The position numbers and the translations under genes are program-made. A stretch of 64,000 bases of DNA. It comes from Paraburkholderia kirstenboschensis. Lineage in GTDB: Bacteria > Pseudomonadota > Gammaproteobacteria > Burkholderiales > Burkholderiaceae. Shown here in pieces: positions 36,295-44,482 of the stretch (its first letter is position 1; the number at the start of each line of letters is the position of its first letter). The notes below the pieces were generated by a model. It was not told the DNA's origin, did not search any database, and saw nothing but the letters and a program-made list of their open reading frames with translations. The stretch is taken from NCBI RefSeq assembly GCF_904848585.1, contig NZ_CAJHCR010000014.1, forward strand, positions 124,001-188,000. Reading direction: 5' to 3'.

Positions 36295-36648
36295 TCAAGC
36301 GCGAGCGACACGGCGCCCCAGAAACCGCTCAGCGGCGTCGAAAGCCGCTCGCACCGCTTCATCTGCATCGGAGCTTTGCCGATGCTCGATGGGAACGAGT
36401 TCTCCGGTGCGCAGCACGAGGTCGAGGCGCGCGTCGAACAGGCGTTGGTCCGGAACGTTGTCGGACATGTCAGGGCGCGCGCCCGGTACGTCATACCCTG
36501 CATGTCTGCGGATGGCCTCCAGCGCCAGATGGCATCCGGAAATGCATCTGCCGAACCGCTCGAGACGCACCAGTTGCGCGGCCGCCTCAGACTCGATTTG
36601 GGCAGACCCCGCAAATCCGAGGTAGACGATCTGCATATCGATTCCCAT
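36295..36648 (-). CDS. HPF/RaiA-like ribosome-associated protein
   Basis: A 117-residue protein; ATG 36648 follows GGAGGCGGT and excludes the long open frame upstream. It shows the sigma54-modulation/HPF pattern: an N-terminal strand MQIVYLGFAGS, VRLERFGRCISGCHLALEAI (about 28-47), a strand FDARLDLVLRTGELVPIEHR (about 73-92) and a closing helix DEAVRAAFDAAERFLGRR. Such proteins bind the 30S subunit and cause or modulate ribosome dimerisation in dormancy. An FNR-type box with full dyad symmetry lies at 36755. Confidence 0.7.
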   Translation of the reverse strand: MGIDMQIVYLGFAGSAQIESEAAAQLVRLERFGRCISGCHLALEAIRRHAGYDVPGARPDMSDNVPDQRLFDARLDLVLRTGELVPIEHRQSSDADEAVRAAFDAAERFLGRRVARA

Positions 36649-36754
36649 ACCGCCTCCGCGCGAACTGTACTTTCTGTCGACCGTTGCGGCAGCGAAAGCC
36701 ACGTGGATCAGCGAGTCGATGAGACGATCATGGGCGCGTATCCATACCCGACGA

Positions 36755-36768
36755 TTGACCTGCGTCAA
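36755..36768 (-). promoter_or_regulatory. FNR-type box upstream of the HPF-like gene
   Basis: TTGAC-CTGC-GTCAA is a perfect dyad, one base per arm from the FNR consensus. For the minus-strand HPF-like gene CATGAT (36727-36732) follows at 36 nt. The plus-strand geometry toward oleate hydratase shows no -10 at 35 nt. Confidence 0.55.
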
Positions 36769-36879
36769 CGAGCTCACGGGGCCGCGCCACCGTGCGCCCC
36801 GTTGATCCAGCGCAACGCGCGTCCCCTCGTCGCGGGTATGGTCTAAACGTTCACGGCCATTACATCGCGGGACCATCAA

Positions 36880-38511
36880 ATGAATAAATTCGACTATGCC
36901 GACGTGAGTGCGCTCACGCATCAGCCTCGCGACGAAGCGATTGATTTCGGCCATTTCTATCTTGTCGGCGGCGGCATTGCGTCGCTTGCGGCCGCGGCGT
37001 TTCTGATCCGCGACGCCGATGTGCCCGGCTGCCGCATCACGATTCTTGAAGCACTCGGCAAGGCGGGCGGCAGCCTCGACGGCGCGGGCACGCCGCAGGA
37101 CGGTTACATCGTGCGCGGCGGCCGCATGCTGGAAAGCAAGTATCTGTGCACGTACGATCTGTTCGACTCGATCCCCACGCTCGACGGCCGCAGCAGCGTG
37201 ACGAAGGAAATCTTCGACTGGAACGAGACGATCCGCACTTCATCGAAAGCCCGGCTCGTGCGCAACGGCCGACGCGAAGACGCACCCGCCTATGGGCTCG
37301 CCGAAACGCATCTGCTCACGCTTGGCCGTCTTTCGCTCGAACCGGAAGCACTGCTCGGCGATAGCCGCATATCGGAGCACTTCCAGCCGGATTTCTTCGA
37401 GACCAACTTCTGGATCATGTGGTGCACCACGTTCGCCTTTCAGCCCTGGCACAGCGCTGCCGAGTTCCGCCGCTACCTGCTGCGCTTCGCGCATATGACG
37501 CCGGGCTTCAACCAGTTGCACGGCATCATGCGCACGGTCTACAACCAGTACGACTCGATGGTGCGGCCGCTGCGCAAATGGCTAGACGAACGCGGCGTGG
37601 AATTTCGCACTGACACGCGAGTGGTCGATCTACGGTATGACGAAAGCGGGGAGCTGAACCGCGTTGCCGGCATCGTCTGCGAACGTGGTAACGGTCGCAC
37701 GCAAATTCCCGTTGGCGAGCAGGACAAGGTCATCGTCACGCTCGGTTCCATGACGGCAGGGTCGAGCCTCGGCGGCACCAATCGCGCGGCGGTGTTCGAT
37801 CACGACGACAGCAGCGGCGCATGGGCGCTCTGGAAGACCATCGCGGCCGGACGCAGCGAATTCGGTCATCCTTCGGTATTTGCCGATCACGTCGACGAGT
37901 CCCGGTGGCTCTCCTTTACCGCGACGCTGCATGACCCTACGCTGTTCCGCCTGATCCGCGATCTGACCGGCAACGTGCCCGGCGAAGGCGGTCTGATTAC
38001 GTTCCCGCAGTCGAACTGGCTCGCGTCAATCGTGCTGCCGCATCAGCCGCATTTCATCGGTCAGCCGAAGAACGTCGAAGTGTTCTGGGGCTACGGGCTC
38101 TTCGTCGATCGGCCTGGCAACTTCGTCGCCAGGCCGATGGTCGAATGCACGGGTCGCGAAATCATGACGGAGCTTCTCGGCCATTTGCATATCGAGACGC
38201 AGGCTCAGCGCATTCTCGACGACGCCACCTGCATCCCGTGCCTGATGCCATTCGTCACGAGTCAGTTCCTGCCACGCAAGCGCGGCGACCGGCCGCAAGT
38301 CGTGCCCGAGGGATGGGCGAACCTTGCGTTCATCGGGCAGTTTTGCGAGTTGCCGAACGACGTCGTGTTCACCGTCGAATATTCGGTTCGCTCCGCTCAG
38401 ACCGCTGTCTACACACTGCTTGGCTTAAACCGGGCCGCTCCGGCTGTGTATAAAGGTCAGCACGATCCGCGCGTGGTGTACGGCGCGGCTTCCGCGCTGC
38501 GCAACCACTAA
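36880..38511 (+). CDS. ohyA: oleate hydratase
   Basis: A 543-residue FAD-dependent fatty acid hydratase (MCRA family), close to the usual length of about 550-590. It adds water to the cis-9 double bond of oleic acid to form 10-hydroxystearate. The FAD-binding motif is FYLVGGGIASLAAAAFLIRD (about 26-45), and GGSLDGAG with the strongly conserved segments RGGRMLESKY and WIMWCTTFAFQPWHSA follow; VEYSVRSAQTAVY is at the C-terminus. It is divergent from the HPF-like gene. Fatty-acid hydration is oxygen-independent, which suits a low-oxygen island. Confidence 0.93.
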   Translation: MNKFDYADVSALTHQPRDEAIDFGHFYLVGGGIASLAAAAFLIRDADVPGCRITILEALGKAGGSLDGAGTPQDGYIVRGGRMLESKYLCTYDLFDSIPTLDGRSSVTKEIFDWNETIRTSSKARLVRNGRREDAPAYGLAETHLLTLGRLSLEPEALLGDSRISEHFQPDFFETNFWIMWCTTFAFQPWHSAAEFRRYLLRFAHMTPGFNQLHGIMRTVYNQYDSMVRPLRKWLDERGVEFRTDTRVVDLRYDESGELNRVAGIVCERGNGRTQIPVGEQDKVIVTLGSMTAGSSLGGTNRAAVFDHDDSSGAWALWKTIAAGRSEFGHPSVFADHVDESRWLSFTATLHDPTLFRLIRDLTGNVPGEGGLITFPQSNWLASIVLPHQPHFIGQPKNVEVFWGYGLFVDRPGNFVARPMVECTGREIMTELLGHLHIETQAQRILDDATCIPCLMPFVTSQFLPRKRGDRPQVVPEGWANLAFIGQFCELPNDVVFTVEYSVRSAQTAVYTLLGLNRAAPAVYKGQHDPRVVYGAASALRNH

Positions 38512-38665
38512 CGCAACGATGTTGGTGCACTGGGCGCCGAGTCCATGACGCTCGACGCAGCACGCGCCTGCTTAAAGGGAACGCCGTGGAACTCGACGCA
38601 ACACCGCTGAAAAGTATTCGCGACACTGCTCTTGCAGATCTTCGTGCGCTAGACAAGCCGGCGAA

Positions 38666-39181
38666 TCAGCAAGTCCACTCCAGCGCCTTGTAATGCGCGA
38701 GATGACGTTCCAATCCGCCGACGAACAATTCGAGCGACGCCGTCGCCACGCCGCGCTGCACCTCGGCAGCCCGCACCTTGCATTGCGCGACCGGCGCCTT
38801 GCCCGCGAGCGCGCGCATTTCGTCGAAAGCGGCTTCGGCGCCGAGGCCGCCCAGGGTGCAGAAGAACCCGACGTGGCGGAACTTCGCGCGGTTCTGCAGC
38901 AGGTACGCGCGGACCGGCGCCGACACCGCGCCCGCCCAGACCGGCGTGCCCACGAGCACGAGGTCGTACCGTGACGGATCGAGCCCCGCTGGGACGATCT
39001 CGGCCGGCCGCTTGCGCCATGAGTCGACAACACAGCGCAGATATCCCAACGCTCCGCGCCGCTCGCTGAAATCGCAGATTTCCTCGACGTCGGCGGACAG
39101 AGCGCCTGCAAGGGTGGTAGCAAGCATGCGCGTGGTACCGGTACGCGAGAAAAAGACGATAAGAACGCGTGGCTCGGACAT
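38666..39181 (-). CDS. flavodoxin-like protein
   Basis: A 171-residue protein; ATG 39181 follows AAAGGAG. The N-terminal phosphate-binding loop is VLIVFFSRTGTTRMLA (about 6-21), with VGTPVWAGAVSAPVRAYL and FFCTLGGLGAE as later FMN loops, typical of flavodoxin_4/5-type proteins. It is probably an electron carrier or flavin-dependent quinone reductase. It is divergent from the universal stress protein gene, and an FNR-type box with a TATGCT -10 at 35-nt spacing lies upstream. Confidence 0.85.
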   Translation of the reverse strand: MSEPRVLIVFFSRTGTTRMLATTLAGALSADVEEICDFSERRGALGYLRCVVDSWRKRPAEIVPAGLDPSRYDLVLVGTPVWAGAVSAPVRAYLLQNRAKFRHVGFFCTLGGLGAEAAFDEMRALAGKAPVAQCKVRAAEVQRGVATASLELFVGGLERHLAHYKALEWTC

Positions 39182-39267
39182 GGGCTCGCTCCTTTGATAG
39201 AAAACGCACTGGCGCGCACTCGTGCGCCATGCATGTCCCGAGCATAGATGGCGACGCACGGCTGCAC

Positions 39268-39281
39268 ATGACCCAGGTCAA
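39268..39281 (-). promoter_or_regulatory. FNR-type box upstream of the flavodoxin-like gene
   Basis: ATGAC-CCAG-GTCAA; on the minus strand TATGCT (39241-39246) begins exactly 35 nt from the box edge, giving a class II FNR geometry and a start near 39234. Confidence 0.6.
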
Positions 39282-39304
39282 ACCGCGCCGCGCCTGTGCC
39301 GCCG

Positions 39305-39318
39305 TTGATCTGCATCAA
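39305..39318 (+). promoter_or_regulatory. consensus FNR box upstream of the universal stress protein operon
   Basis: TTGAT-CTGC-ATCAA is a perfect match to the FNR/ANR consensus. TAGACT (39340-39345) begins exactly 35 nt from the box start, predicting transcription from about 39352 with the box centred at -41. The USP ATG is at 39394. Confidence 0.8.
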
Positions 39319-39393
39319 CGGGACAGGCGCCATCGTTCCTAGACTCAAGCTCACCTGTCCTTGCGTCATGTTCATTCTCCCGGAGCGACCGCC

Positions 39394-40230
39394 ATGAGCT
39401 ACAAGACCATCGTTGTTCACCTCGACACGAGCCCGAACGCCCATCCGCGGCTTGAAACCGCACTGTCTCTCGCAAAACAGTTCGGCGCGCATCTGACCGG
39501 CGTATTCGCGGTGTTCTCGCCCGACCCGCGGTCCTTGTATGTGATGGCCGGTACCGCCGAGTACTACCGCGAGCATGCGGAGCGACGAGCGGAACGGCGC
39601 GCGGCACTCGAGCGGCTGTTCCATGCGGAACTTCGGCGTGCCGAAGTAGAAGGCGAATGGATCGCCGTCGACGAGTCCACGAGCTTTGCCGTGCCGCGAC
39701 TTGGCCGCTGCGCCGATCTGATCGTGGCCGGCCAGGACAATCCAGGCGACGCCGAATCGTATGTCGGCGACCTCTTTCCGGAGAACCTGATTCTTTCGAG
39801 CGGCCGTCCGGTGCTGCTCGTGCCGTATGCGCGCAGCGAACGGACGACGGGGAGCCGGATCCTGGTGGCGTGGGACGGCAGCCGGGAAGCCGCGCGCGCC
39901 GTGCATGACGCGCTGCCGTTCATGCGCGCGGCAAAAAACACCACGATTCTCACCGTCAACGGCATGCAGGAAGGCGGGAGCACACGGATTCCCGGCGCGG
40001 ATATCGCCACCGTGGTCGCGCGGCATGGCGTGCATGTCGAATTGGTCGACATTGAAACAGGAGCGGATGGCTCGGTCGGCGAGGTGCTGCTCTCGCAGGT
40101 GGCCGACGGAGGTGCTGACCTGCTGGTGATGGGCGGATACGGTCATGCACGCTGGCGCGAACTTGTGATGGGCGGCGCGACGCGCACGATTCTCAGGTCG
40201 ATGACCGTGCCGGTGCTGATGTCGCACTGA
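39394..40230 (+). CDS. tandem universal stress protein
   Basis: A 278-residue protein with two USP domains (about 1-145 and 150-278). ATG 39394 follows CCGGAG. The second domain holds the ATP-binding signature G-x2-G-x9-G-T in MGGYGHARWRELVMGGATRT; the first is degenerate (VAGQDNPGDAESYVGDLF). USPs bind ATP or AMP and support survival in growth arrest and hypoxia. It is under a consensus FNR box and is followed 33 bp later by a single-domain USP. Confidence 0.9.
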   Translation: MSYKTIVVHLDTSPNAHPRLETALSLAKQFGAHLTGVFAVFSPDPRSLYVMAGTAEYYREHAERRAERRAALERLFHAELRRAEVEGEWIAVDESTSFAVPRLGRCADLIVAGQDNPGDAESYVGDLFPENLILSSGRPVLLVPYARSERTTGSRILVAWDGSREAARAVHDALPFMRAAKNTTILTVNGMQEGGSTRIPGADIATVVARHGVHVELVDIETGADGSVGEVLLSQVADGGADLLVMGGYGHARWRELVMGGATRTILRSMTVPVLMSH

Positions 40231-40263
40231 GCGACGCGCCTCTTATTCCAAGGAGTGGTCGTC

Positions 40264-40767
40264 ATGTACAAAAAAATTCTGGTTGCCGTCGACGGCAGCG
40301 AAACTTCGTCGCGTGCGCTCGCCGCCGCCGTGGACCTGGCGCGCGAGTCGGGCGCGAGGCTGCAGCCGCTTTTCGTAGTGGACGTGCCGCTGCTGACCTA
40401 CGACATGCCCGGCTGCGATCCCTCGTATGTGCGCAATGCGCTCGTCGAGGAAGGCAAGCATGTGCTCGCCGACGCGGCCGCACTGATGGCCGCGTCGGGC
40501 GTCGAAGGACCGCCACGCCTTGTCGAAACCGAGGTCGCCGGCGACGACATCGCGCATCGCATCGAACTCGCCGCACAGGAGTTCGACGCGGACGTCGTCG
40601 TGATGGGCACGCATGGCCGGCGCGGGGTGCAGCGGCTGATGCTCGGCAGCGTCGCCGAGCGCTTCCTGCGCATTGCCACCTCGCCCGTATTGCTGATTTC
40701 CGCTCGCTGCGCGCCGTCCGCCAGCGCTGCCATGATCACGGGCGACACGGTCAAGGAGCCGTCATGA
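40264..40767 (+). CDS. universal stress protein
   Basis: A 167-residue single USP; ATG 40264 (MYKKILVAVDGSETSSRAL) follows AAGGAG. The ATP-binding signature MGTHGRRGVQRLMLGSVAERF is complete. It is second in the FNR-controlled USP operon. Its stop overlaps an ATG (40764) that opens a 20-codon frame ahead of a decayed third USP. Confidence 0.9.
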   Translation: MYKKILVAVDGSETSSRALAAAVDLARESGARLQPLFVVDVPLLTYDMPGCDPSYVRNALVEEGKHVLADAAALMAASGVEGPPRLVETEVAGDDIAHRIELAAQEFDADVVVMGTHGRRGVQRLMLGSVAERFLRIATSPVLLISARCAPSASAAMITGDTVKEPS

Positions 40768-40810
40768 ACTGCGAATCCCTGCTCACACGCCCGGACGACA
40801 CCGCACACAC

Positions 40811-40915
40811 GCGCTTCGTCTGGTGATGGGCGCCTACGGTCACACGCGTGCACAGGAACGCGTCCTCGGCGGCGTCACGCGCACCATGTTTCAGTCGATG
40901 ACCACACCAGTATGA
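40811..40915 (+). pseudogene. universal stress protein C-terminal remnant
   Basis: About 33 codons spell LVMGAYGHTRAQERVLGGV and MFQSMTTPV, the C-terminal ATP-binding loop and last strand of a USP, ending at TGA 40913. Everything upstream in the fold is missing. This appears to be the tail of a third tandem USP deleted internally. Confidence 0.7.
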
Positions 40916-41143
40916 ATGTCGCATCGAGCTGTAACCATCCGCTGGCGCTGGCGGCTCGGCACTGGCATGAATCGGTCGTTTCGCGGACAATGAGCGCAAC
41001 TATCGGCTTTGCCCGCAGGAGTCCACGGTCCACGTCGACTGCGGCTCCGCTCTCAACCGAAGCGCCTGCCTGTAGCGCCGCCGTGGCGGCGACGTCTTGC
41101 AGCGCAACAGGTCCTTGTTTGCAATCGTTCCAAAGAGGCGCGC

Positions 41144-42490
41144 ATGCCCGTCAGCGGTAAGACGCCCACGCCGCACACTGCGGTGGCGCACGAGCGGTTG
41201 AGCTGGTTTGCGGCACGGCCCGCACTCGCGGCAGCCGCCGCCTTCGTCACCGCACTGGCAGTGATGCTGGCCGCGCGGCGCTGGTTCGATCCGGTGCTGC
41301 TCATCTGCGTCGCTGCGGCGTTGCTCGTCGCAACCAGCGCATTCATACTCGTGCGCGCGCGCCGGGAAGCCTTCAGCGCGCACAGCGAGGCAAGCGCCGC
41401 GATCAGTCAGTCCGGCGTGAACGAAGCGCGCATGATGGCGATCATCCGTTCGTCGATGGAAGCGATCATCTCCATTGACGAACAACAGCGCGTCGTGCTC
41501 TTCAACCCAATGGCCGAACAGGTTTTCGGCTGCTCGGCAATGGATGCGATCGGCGCACCGCTTGAACGCTTCATCCCCGAGCGGTTTCGCGCGGCGCACG
41601 CCCGGCATGTCGAACAGTTCGGCGTGACGGGCGTGTCCGATAGGCAGATGGGCCGGCAACGCGTGCTCTCGGGCTTGCGCGCAAACGGCGAAGAATTCCC
41701 GATCGAGGCCTCCATCTCGCAGATTCGCGACGGCGGCGCGAGGCTTTACACCGTGATGCTGCGTGATGTCACCGAACGCGTCAGAGCCGAGGAGGCGCAG
41801 CAACGGGCGCGCGAGGAACTGCGTGAACTGTCCGCGAACCTGCAGAAGATCCGCGAAGAGGAAAAGACGCGCATCGCACGCGAACTGCACGACGACCTCG
41901 GTCAGCAACTGACTGCTCTGAAAATGGACATCTCATCGGTCGAAGAAGCGCTGGACGGGTCCGCAAGTGAGCTGGTGCGCGACCATTTGCAGGGCATGCG
42001 CCGTCTGATCGACGTGACCGTGGCGTCGGTTCGCCGAATTGCCGCCGATCTGCGGCCGGTAATGCTCGACGACCTCGGACTGATCCCCGCAGTCGAATGG
42101 CTCGCGAACGACTTCACGAACCGCTATGGCATCGACGTCGAGCGCGACATCGAAACCGGCGACGCACGCTTCAGCCCTGCAGGCGCGACCGCGCTCTTCC
42201 GGATCGTGCAGGAAGCGCTGACGAACGTTGCGCGCCACGCCGACGCCACGCGCGTCACACTCAGCCTGCGCGCCGGCGACGAGGGCATCGTGCTGCGCAT
42301 CGCCGACAACGGCCAGGGCGTGCGTCGTGACGGCGAACCGGCGGGCAAGTCGTTTGGTCTGCTCGGCATTCGCGAACGCGCCCACATGCTCGGAGGCGCC
42401 GTCGACATTCATTCCGCACAAGGCAACGGTTTTGCATTGAGCGTCATCATTCCAGCGGAGGCGGTGCAGATGCAGGAGTTGCAATCATGA
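41144..42490 (+). CDS. PAS-domain sensor histidine kinase (HisKA_3)
   Basis: A 448-residue membrane kinase; ATG 41144 follows AGAGG. Two membrane segments lie at about 24-44 and 50-70, then a PAS domain (94-215; MEAIISIDEQQRVVLFNPMAEQVFG), a HisKA_3 dimerisation helix with His249 (RIARELHDDLGQQL) and an HATPase domain (380-445; IADNGQGV, FGLLGIRERAHMLGG). It is translationally coupled (ATGA) to the NarL-type regulator. The signal is unknown; no haem- or cysteine-based sensor motif is seen, and PAS may bind a cofactor. Confidence 0.92.
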   Translation: MPVSGKTPTPHTAVAHERLSWFAARPALAAAAAFVTALAVMLAARRWFDPVLLICVAAALLVATSAFILVRARREAFSAHSEASAAISQSGVNEARMMAIIRSSMEAIISIDEQQRVVLFNPMAEQVFGCSAMDAIGAPLERFIPERFRAAHARHVEQFGVTGVSDRQMGRQRVLSGLRANGEEFPIEASISQIRDGGARLYTVMLRDVTERVRAEEAQQRAREELRELSANLQKIREEEKTRIARELHDDLGQQLTALKMDISSVEEALDGSASELVRDHLQGMRRLIDVTVASVRRIAADLRPVMLDDLGLIPAVEWLANDFTNRYGIDVERDIETGDARFSPAGATALFRIVQEALTNVARHADATRVTLSLRAGDEGIVLRIADNGQGVRRDGEPAGKSFGLLGIRERAHMLGGAVDIHSAQGNGFALSVIIPAEAVQMQELQS

Positions 42491-43137
42491 CCCGGGTCTT
42501 GCTCGCCGACGATCATGCACTCGTGCGCGACGGTCTGCGTCATATTCTCAAGGGCGCAAGCGGCTTCGAAGTGGTGGGCGAAGCAAGCGACAGTGCGAGC
42601 ACCGTCGCGCTGATTCGCGCATGCGCCTCCGATGTGCTGGTGCTCGACCTGTCGATGCCGGGCCGCAACGGCGTCGAACTGATCAAACAGATCAAGGACG
42701 AAAAGCCGGCGCTGCGTATCCTCGTGCTGACCATGCACGCCGAGCAGCAATACGCGGTGCGCGCGTTCAAGGCCGGCGCGTCCGGCTATCTGACGAAGGA
42801 AAGCGCGAGCGCCGAGCTTGTGGCGGCGGTGACAAAGGTGGCCGCGGGCGGCGTCTACGTGAGCCTTGCGATGGCCGAGCGGTTCGCGCAGAGCTTGAAC
42901 CAGCCAATCGACCTGATGCCGCATCAGCGCCTGTCCGATCGCGAATTCGACGTCCTCAAGCGCATTGCCGCCGGTCAGACCATCACGGAGATCGCGGCGG
43001 AGCTGTGCGTCAGCGCCAAGACCGTCAGCACCTACAAGACGCGCATTCTCGAAAAAATGCAGATGCCGCACGACGCCGCGCTGGTGCGCTATGCAATGCG
43101 TCACAAACTGGTCAGCGACGAAGAGGACGATATCTGA
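42487..43137 (+). CDS. NarL/FixJ-family response regulator
   Basis: A 216-residue protein with a receiver domain (1-120; acidic pair D8/D9, phospho-acceptor D54 in LVLDLSMPGRNG, Lys in GYLTKES) and a LuxR-type helix-turn-helix (150-210; LSDREFDVLKRIAAGQTITEIAAELCVSAKTVSTY is read in order). It overlaps the kinase stop by four bases, so the pair forms a coupled two-component system in the low-oxygen island. Confidence 0.94.
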   Translation: MTRVLLADDHALVRDGLRHILKGASGFEVVGEASDSASTVALIRACASDVLVLDLSMPGRNGVELIKQIKDEKPALRILVLTMHAEQQYAVRAFKAGASGYLTKESASAELVAAVTKVAAGGVYVSLAMAERFAQSLNQPIDLMPHQRLSDREFDVLKRIAAGQTITEIAAELCVSAKTVSTYKTRILEKMQMPHDAALVRYAMRHKLVSDEEDDI

Positions 43138-43269
43138 CCGCCTTCGCAGCCCCGCTCGCGGGCTACGACGCCTGATGTAGGAAAAGCCCTACAGCCCTTC
43201 TTCCCTGCCTACTCCAAGTTCGCTGCGCGCCGATTTTATTTTGAGATGGCGCCGCCGATACTTCGAGGC

Positions 43270-43701
43270 ATGAACTCAAGCCTCAACCACCCCGCCCTGC
43301 GTGTTTTTCTCGTCGACGATGCATTCCCGGTACGGCGCCGTATGGCCGCGCTGCTCGGCGCACTCGACGGCGTGGAAATCGTCGGTGAAGCCGAGGAGCC
43401 CGGTGCCGCCGTCGCGGGCATCGAGGCCGGCGCAGCCGATCTCGTGGTGACGGAGTTGCATCTGAACGGCGGGAGCGGCATGGAGTTGCTGGCCCTGCTC
43501 GCGCAACGCATGCCGCACGTCATCGCGATGGTGTTGACGAACCGTTCCGGCGCCTGGTTCCGGCGCGCGTGCCTGACGAGCGGCGCGCAGTACTTTTTCG
43601 ACAAGACTCGCGAATTCGAACTTGCGCGAAGCACGATCCGGCGGATCGCCAGTGAACATCATGCACGCGCCCCTCTTCAATCAGGAGCAAATCATGTCTG
43701 A
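43270..43701 (+). CDS. orphan receiver-domain protein with Glu at the phospho-acceptor site
   Basis: A 143-residue single receiver domain. The start is uncertain: ATG 43270 (MNSSLNHPALRVFLVDD) or ATG 43246 eight codons earlier. The acidic pair is present (D16/D17) and Lys is in FFDKTREF, but where the phospho-acceptor Asp should stand the sequence is VVTELHLNGGSG, with Glu62. Asp-to-Glu at this site often mimics the phosphorylated state in receivers. There is no output domain. It overlaps the start of the FNR gene by 8 bp, so both are made together. Confidence 0.85.
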   Translation: MNSSLNHPALRVFLVDDAFPVRRRMAALLGALDGVEIVGEAEEPGAAVAGIEAGAADLVVTELHLNGGSGMELLALLAQRMPHVIAMVLTNRSGAWFRRACLTSGAQYFFDKTREFELARSTIRRIASEHHARAPLQSGANHV

Positions 43702-44482
43702 CGTTGCCGTTGATCCGGTCAGCTCTCGCACATTCGTCGCGCTGCAAGTTGCACCGACGCCGGCACAGGGAGCCGCCACCGACCGCGCGCCGCGCAAGGA
43801 CGGGACGCGCTGCTCGTCGTGCTCGATGCGCCCGATGTGCATGCCGCAAGGCCTCACGCCCGAGGAATTGCAGGGAATCGAAGCGCTCATCTGCACGTCG
43901 CGGACCATCAGGCAGGGTGAGACGATCTTCCGCGCGAACGATCCGTTTCAGAGCATCTATGCGGTGCGCGCGGGGTCGTTCAAGACCGTCGTCATGCACC
44001 GCGACGGCCGCGAGCAAGTGACGGGCTTTCATCTCGCCGGCGATTCGCTCGGGCTCGACGGCGTGTGCTCCGGTCACCATAGCTGCGATGCGGTAGCGCT
44101 CGAGGACAGCAAGGTCTGCATCATTCCGTTTCATCTGCTTGAGACGATGTGCCGCGAAGTGAAAGCCGTTCAGCAGCACGTGCACCGCATGATGGGCAGC
44201 GAGATCGTGCGCGAATCGTCGCAGATGATGCTGCTCGGCACGATGTCGGCGGAACAACGCGTGGCCACGTTCCTGCTGAATCTGTCGGAGCGCCTCAGAA
44301 AGCGTGGTTATTCGCCGGCGGAATTCCACCTGCGTATGACGCGCGAGGAAATTGGCAGCTATCTGGGGATCAAACTCGAAACGGTGAGCCGGATGCTGTC
44401 CCGGTTCCAGCGCGACGGGTTACTTGACGCGCACGGCAAGGACATCCGGATCCTCGATCACGACGGCCTCACTCGGATTTGA
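43694..44482 (+). CDS. FNR/ANR-type oxygen-sensing regulator
   Basis: A 262-residue CRP/FNR protein; ATG 43694 follows CAGGAG. The cysteines needed for the [4Fe-4S] cluster are present: C40, C43 and C49 (CSSCSMRPMC) and C142 (DSKVCIIP). The cyclic-nucleotide-like beta-roll spans 70-165 and a winged helix follows, with the recognition helix IKLETVSRMLSRF carrying the E-x2-S-R residues that read TTGAT half-sites. It should activate the FNR-type boxes found in this island. It ends 14 bp inside the convergent ADH gene. Confidence 0.93.
   Translation: MSDVAVDPVSSRTFVALQVAPTPAQGAATDRAPRKDGTRCSSCSMRPMCMPQGLTPEELQGIEALICTSRTIRQGETIFRANDPFQSIYAVRAGSFKTVVMHRDGREQVTGFHLAGDSLGLDGVCSGHHSCDAVALEDSKVCIIPFHLLETMCREVKAVQQHVHRMMGSEIVRESSQMMLLGTMSAEQRVATFLLNLSERLRKRGYSPAEFHLRMTREEIGSYLGIKLETVSRMLSRFQRDGLLDAHGKDIRILDHDGLTRI

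Noticed and set aside
43172..43190. Short GTAGG/CCTAC stem after the NarL-type regulator
   Set aside because: Only five base pairs with an A-rich loop; too weak to call a terminator.
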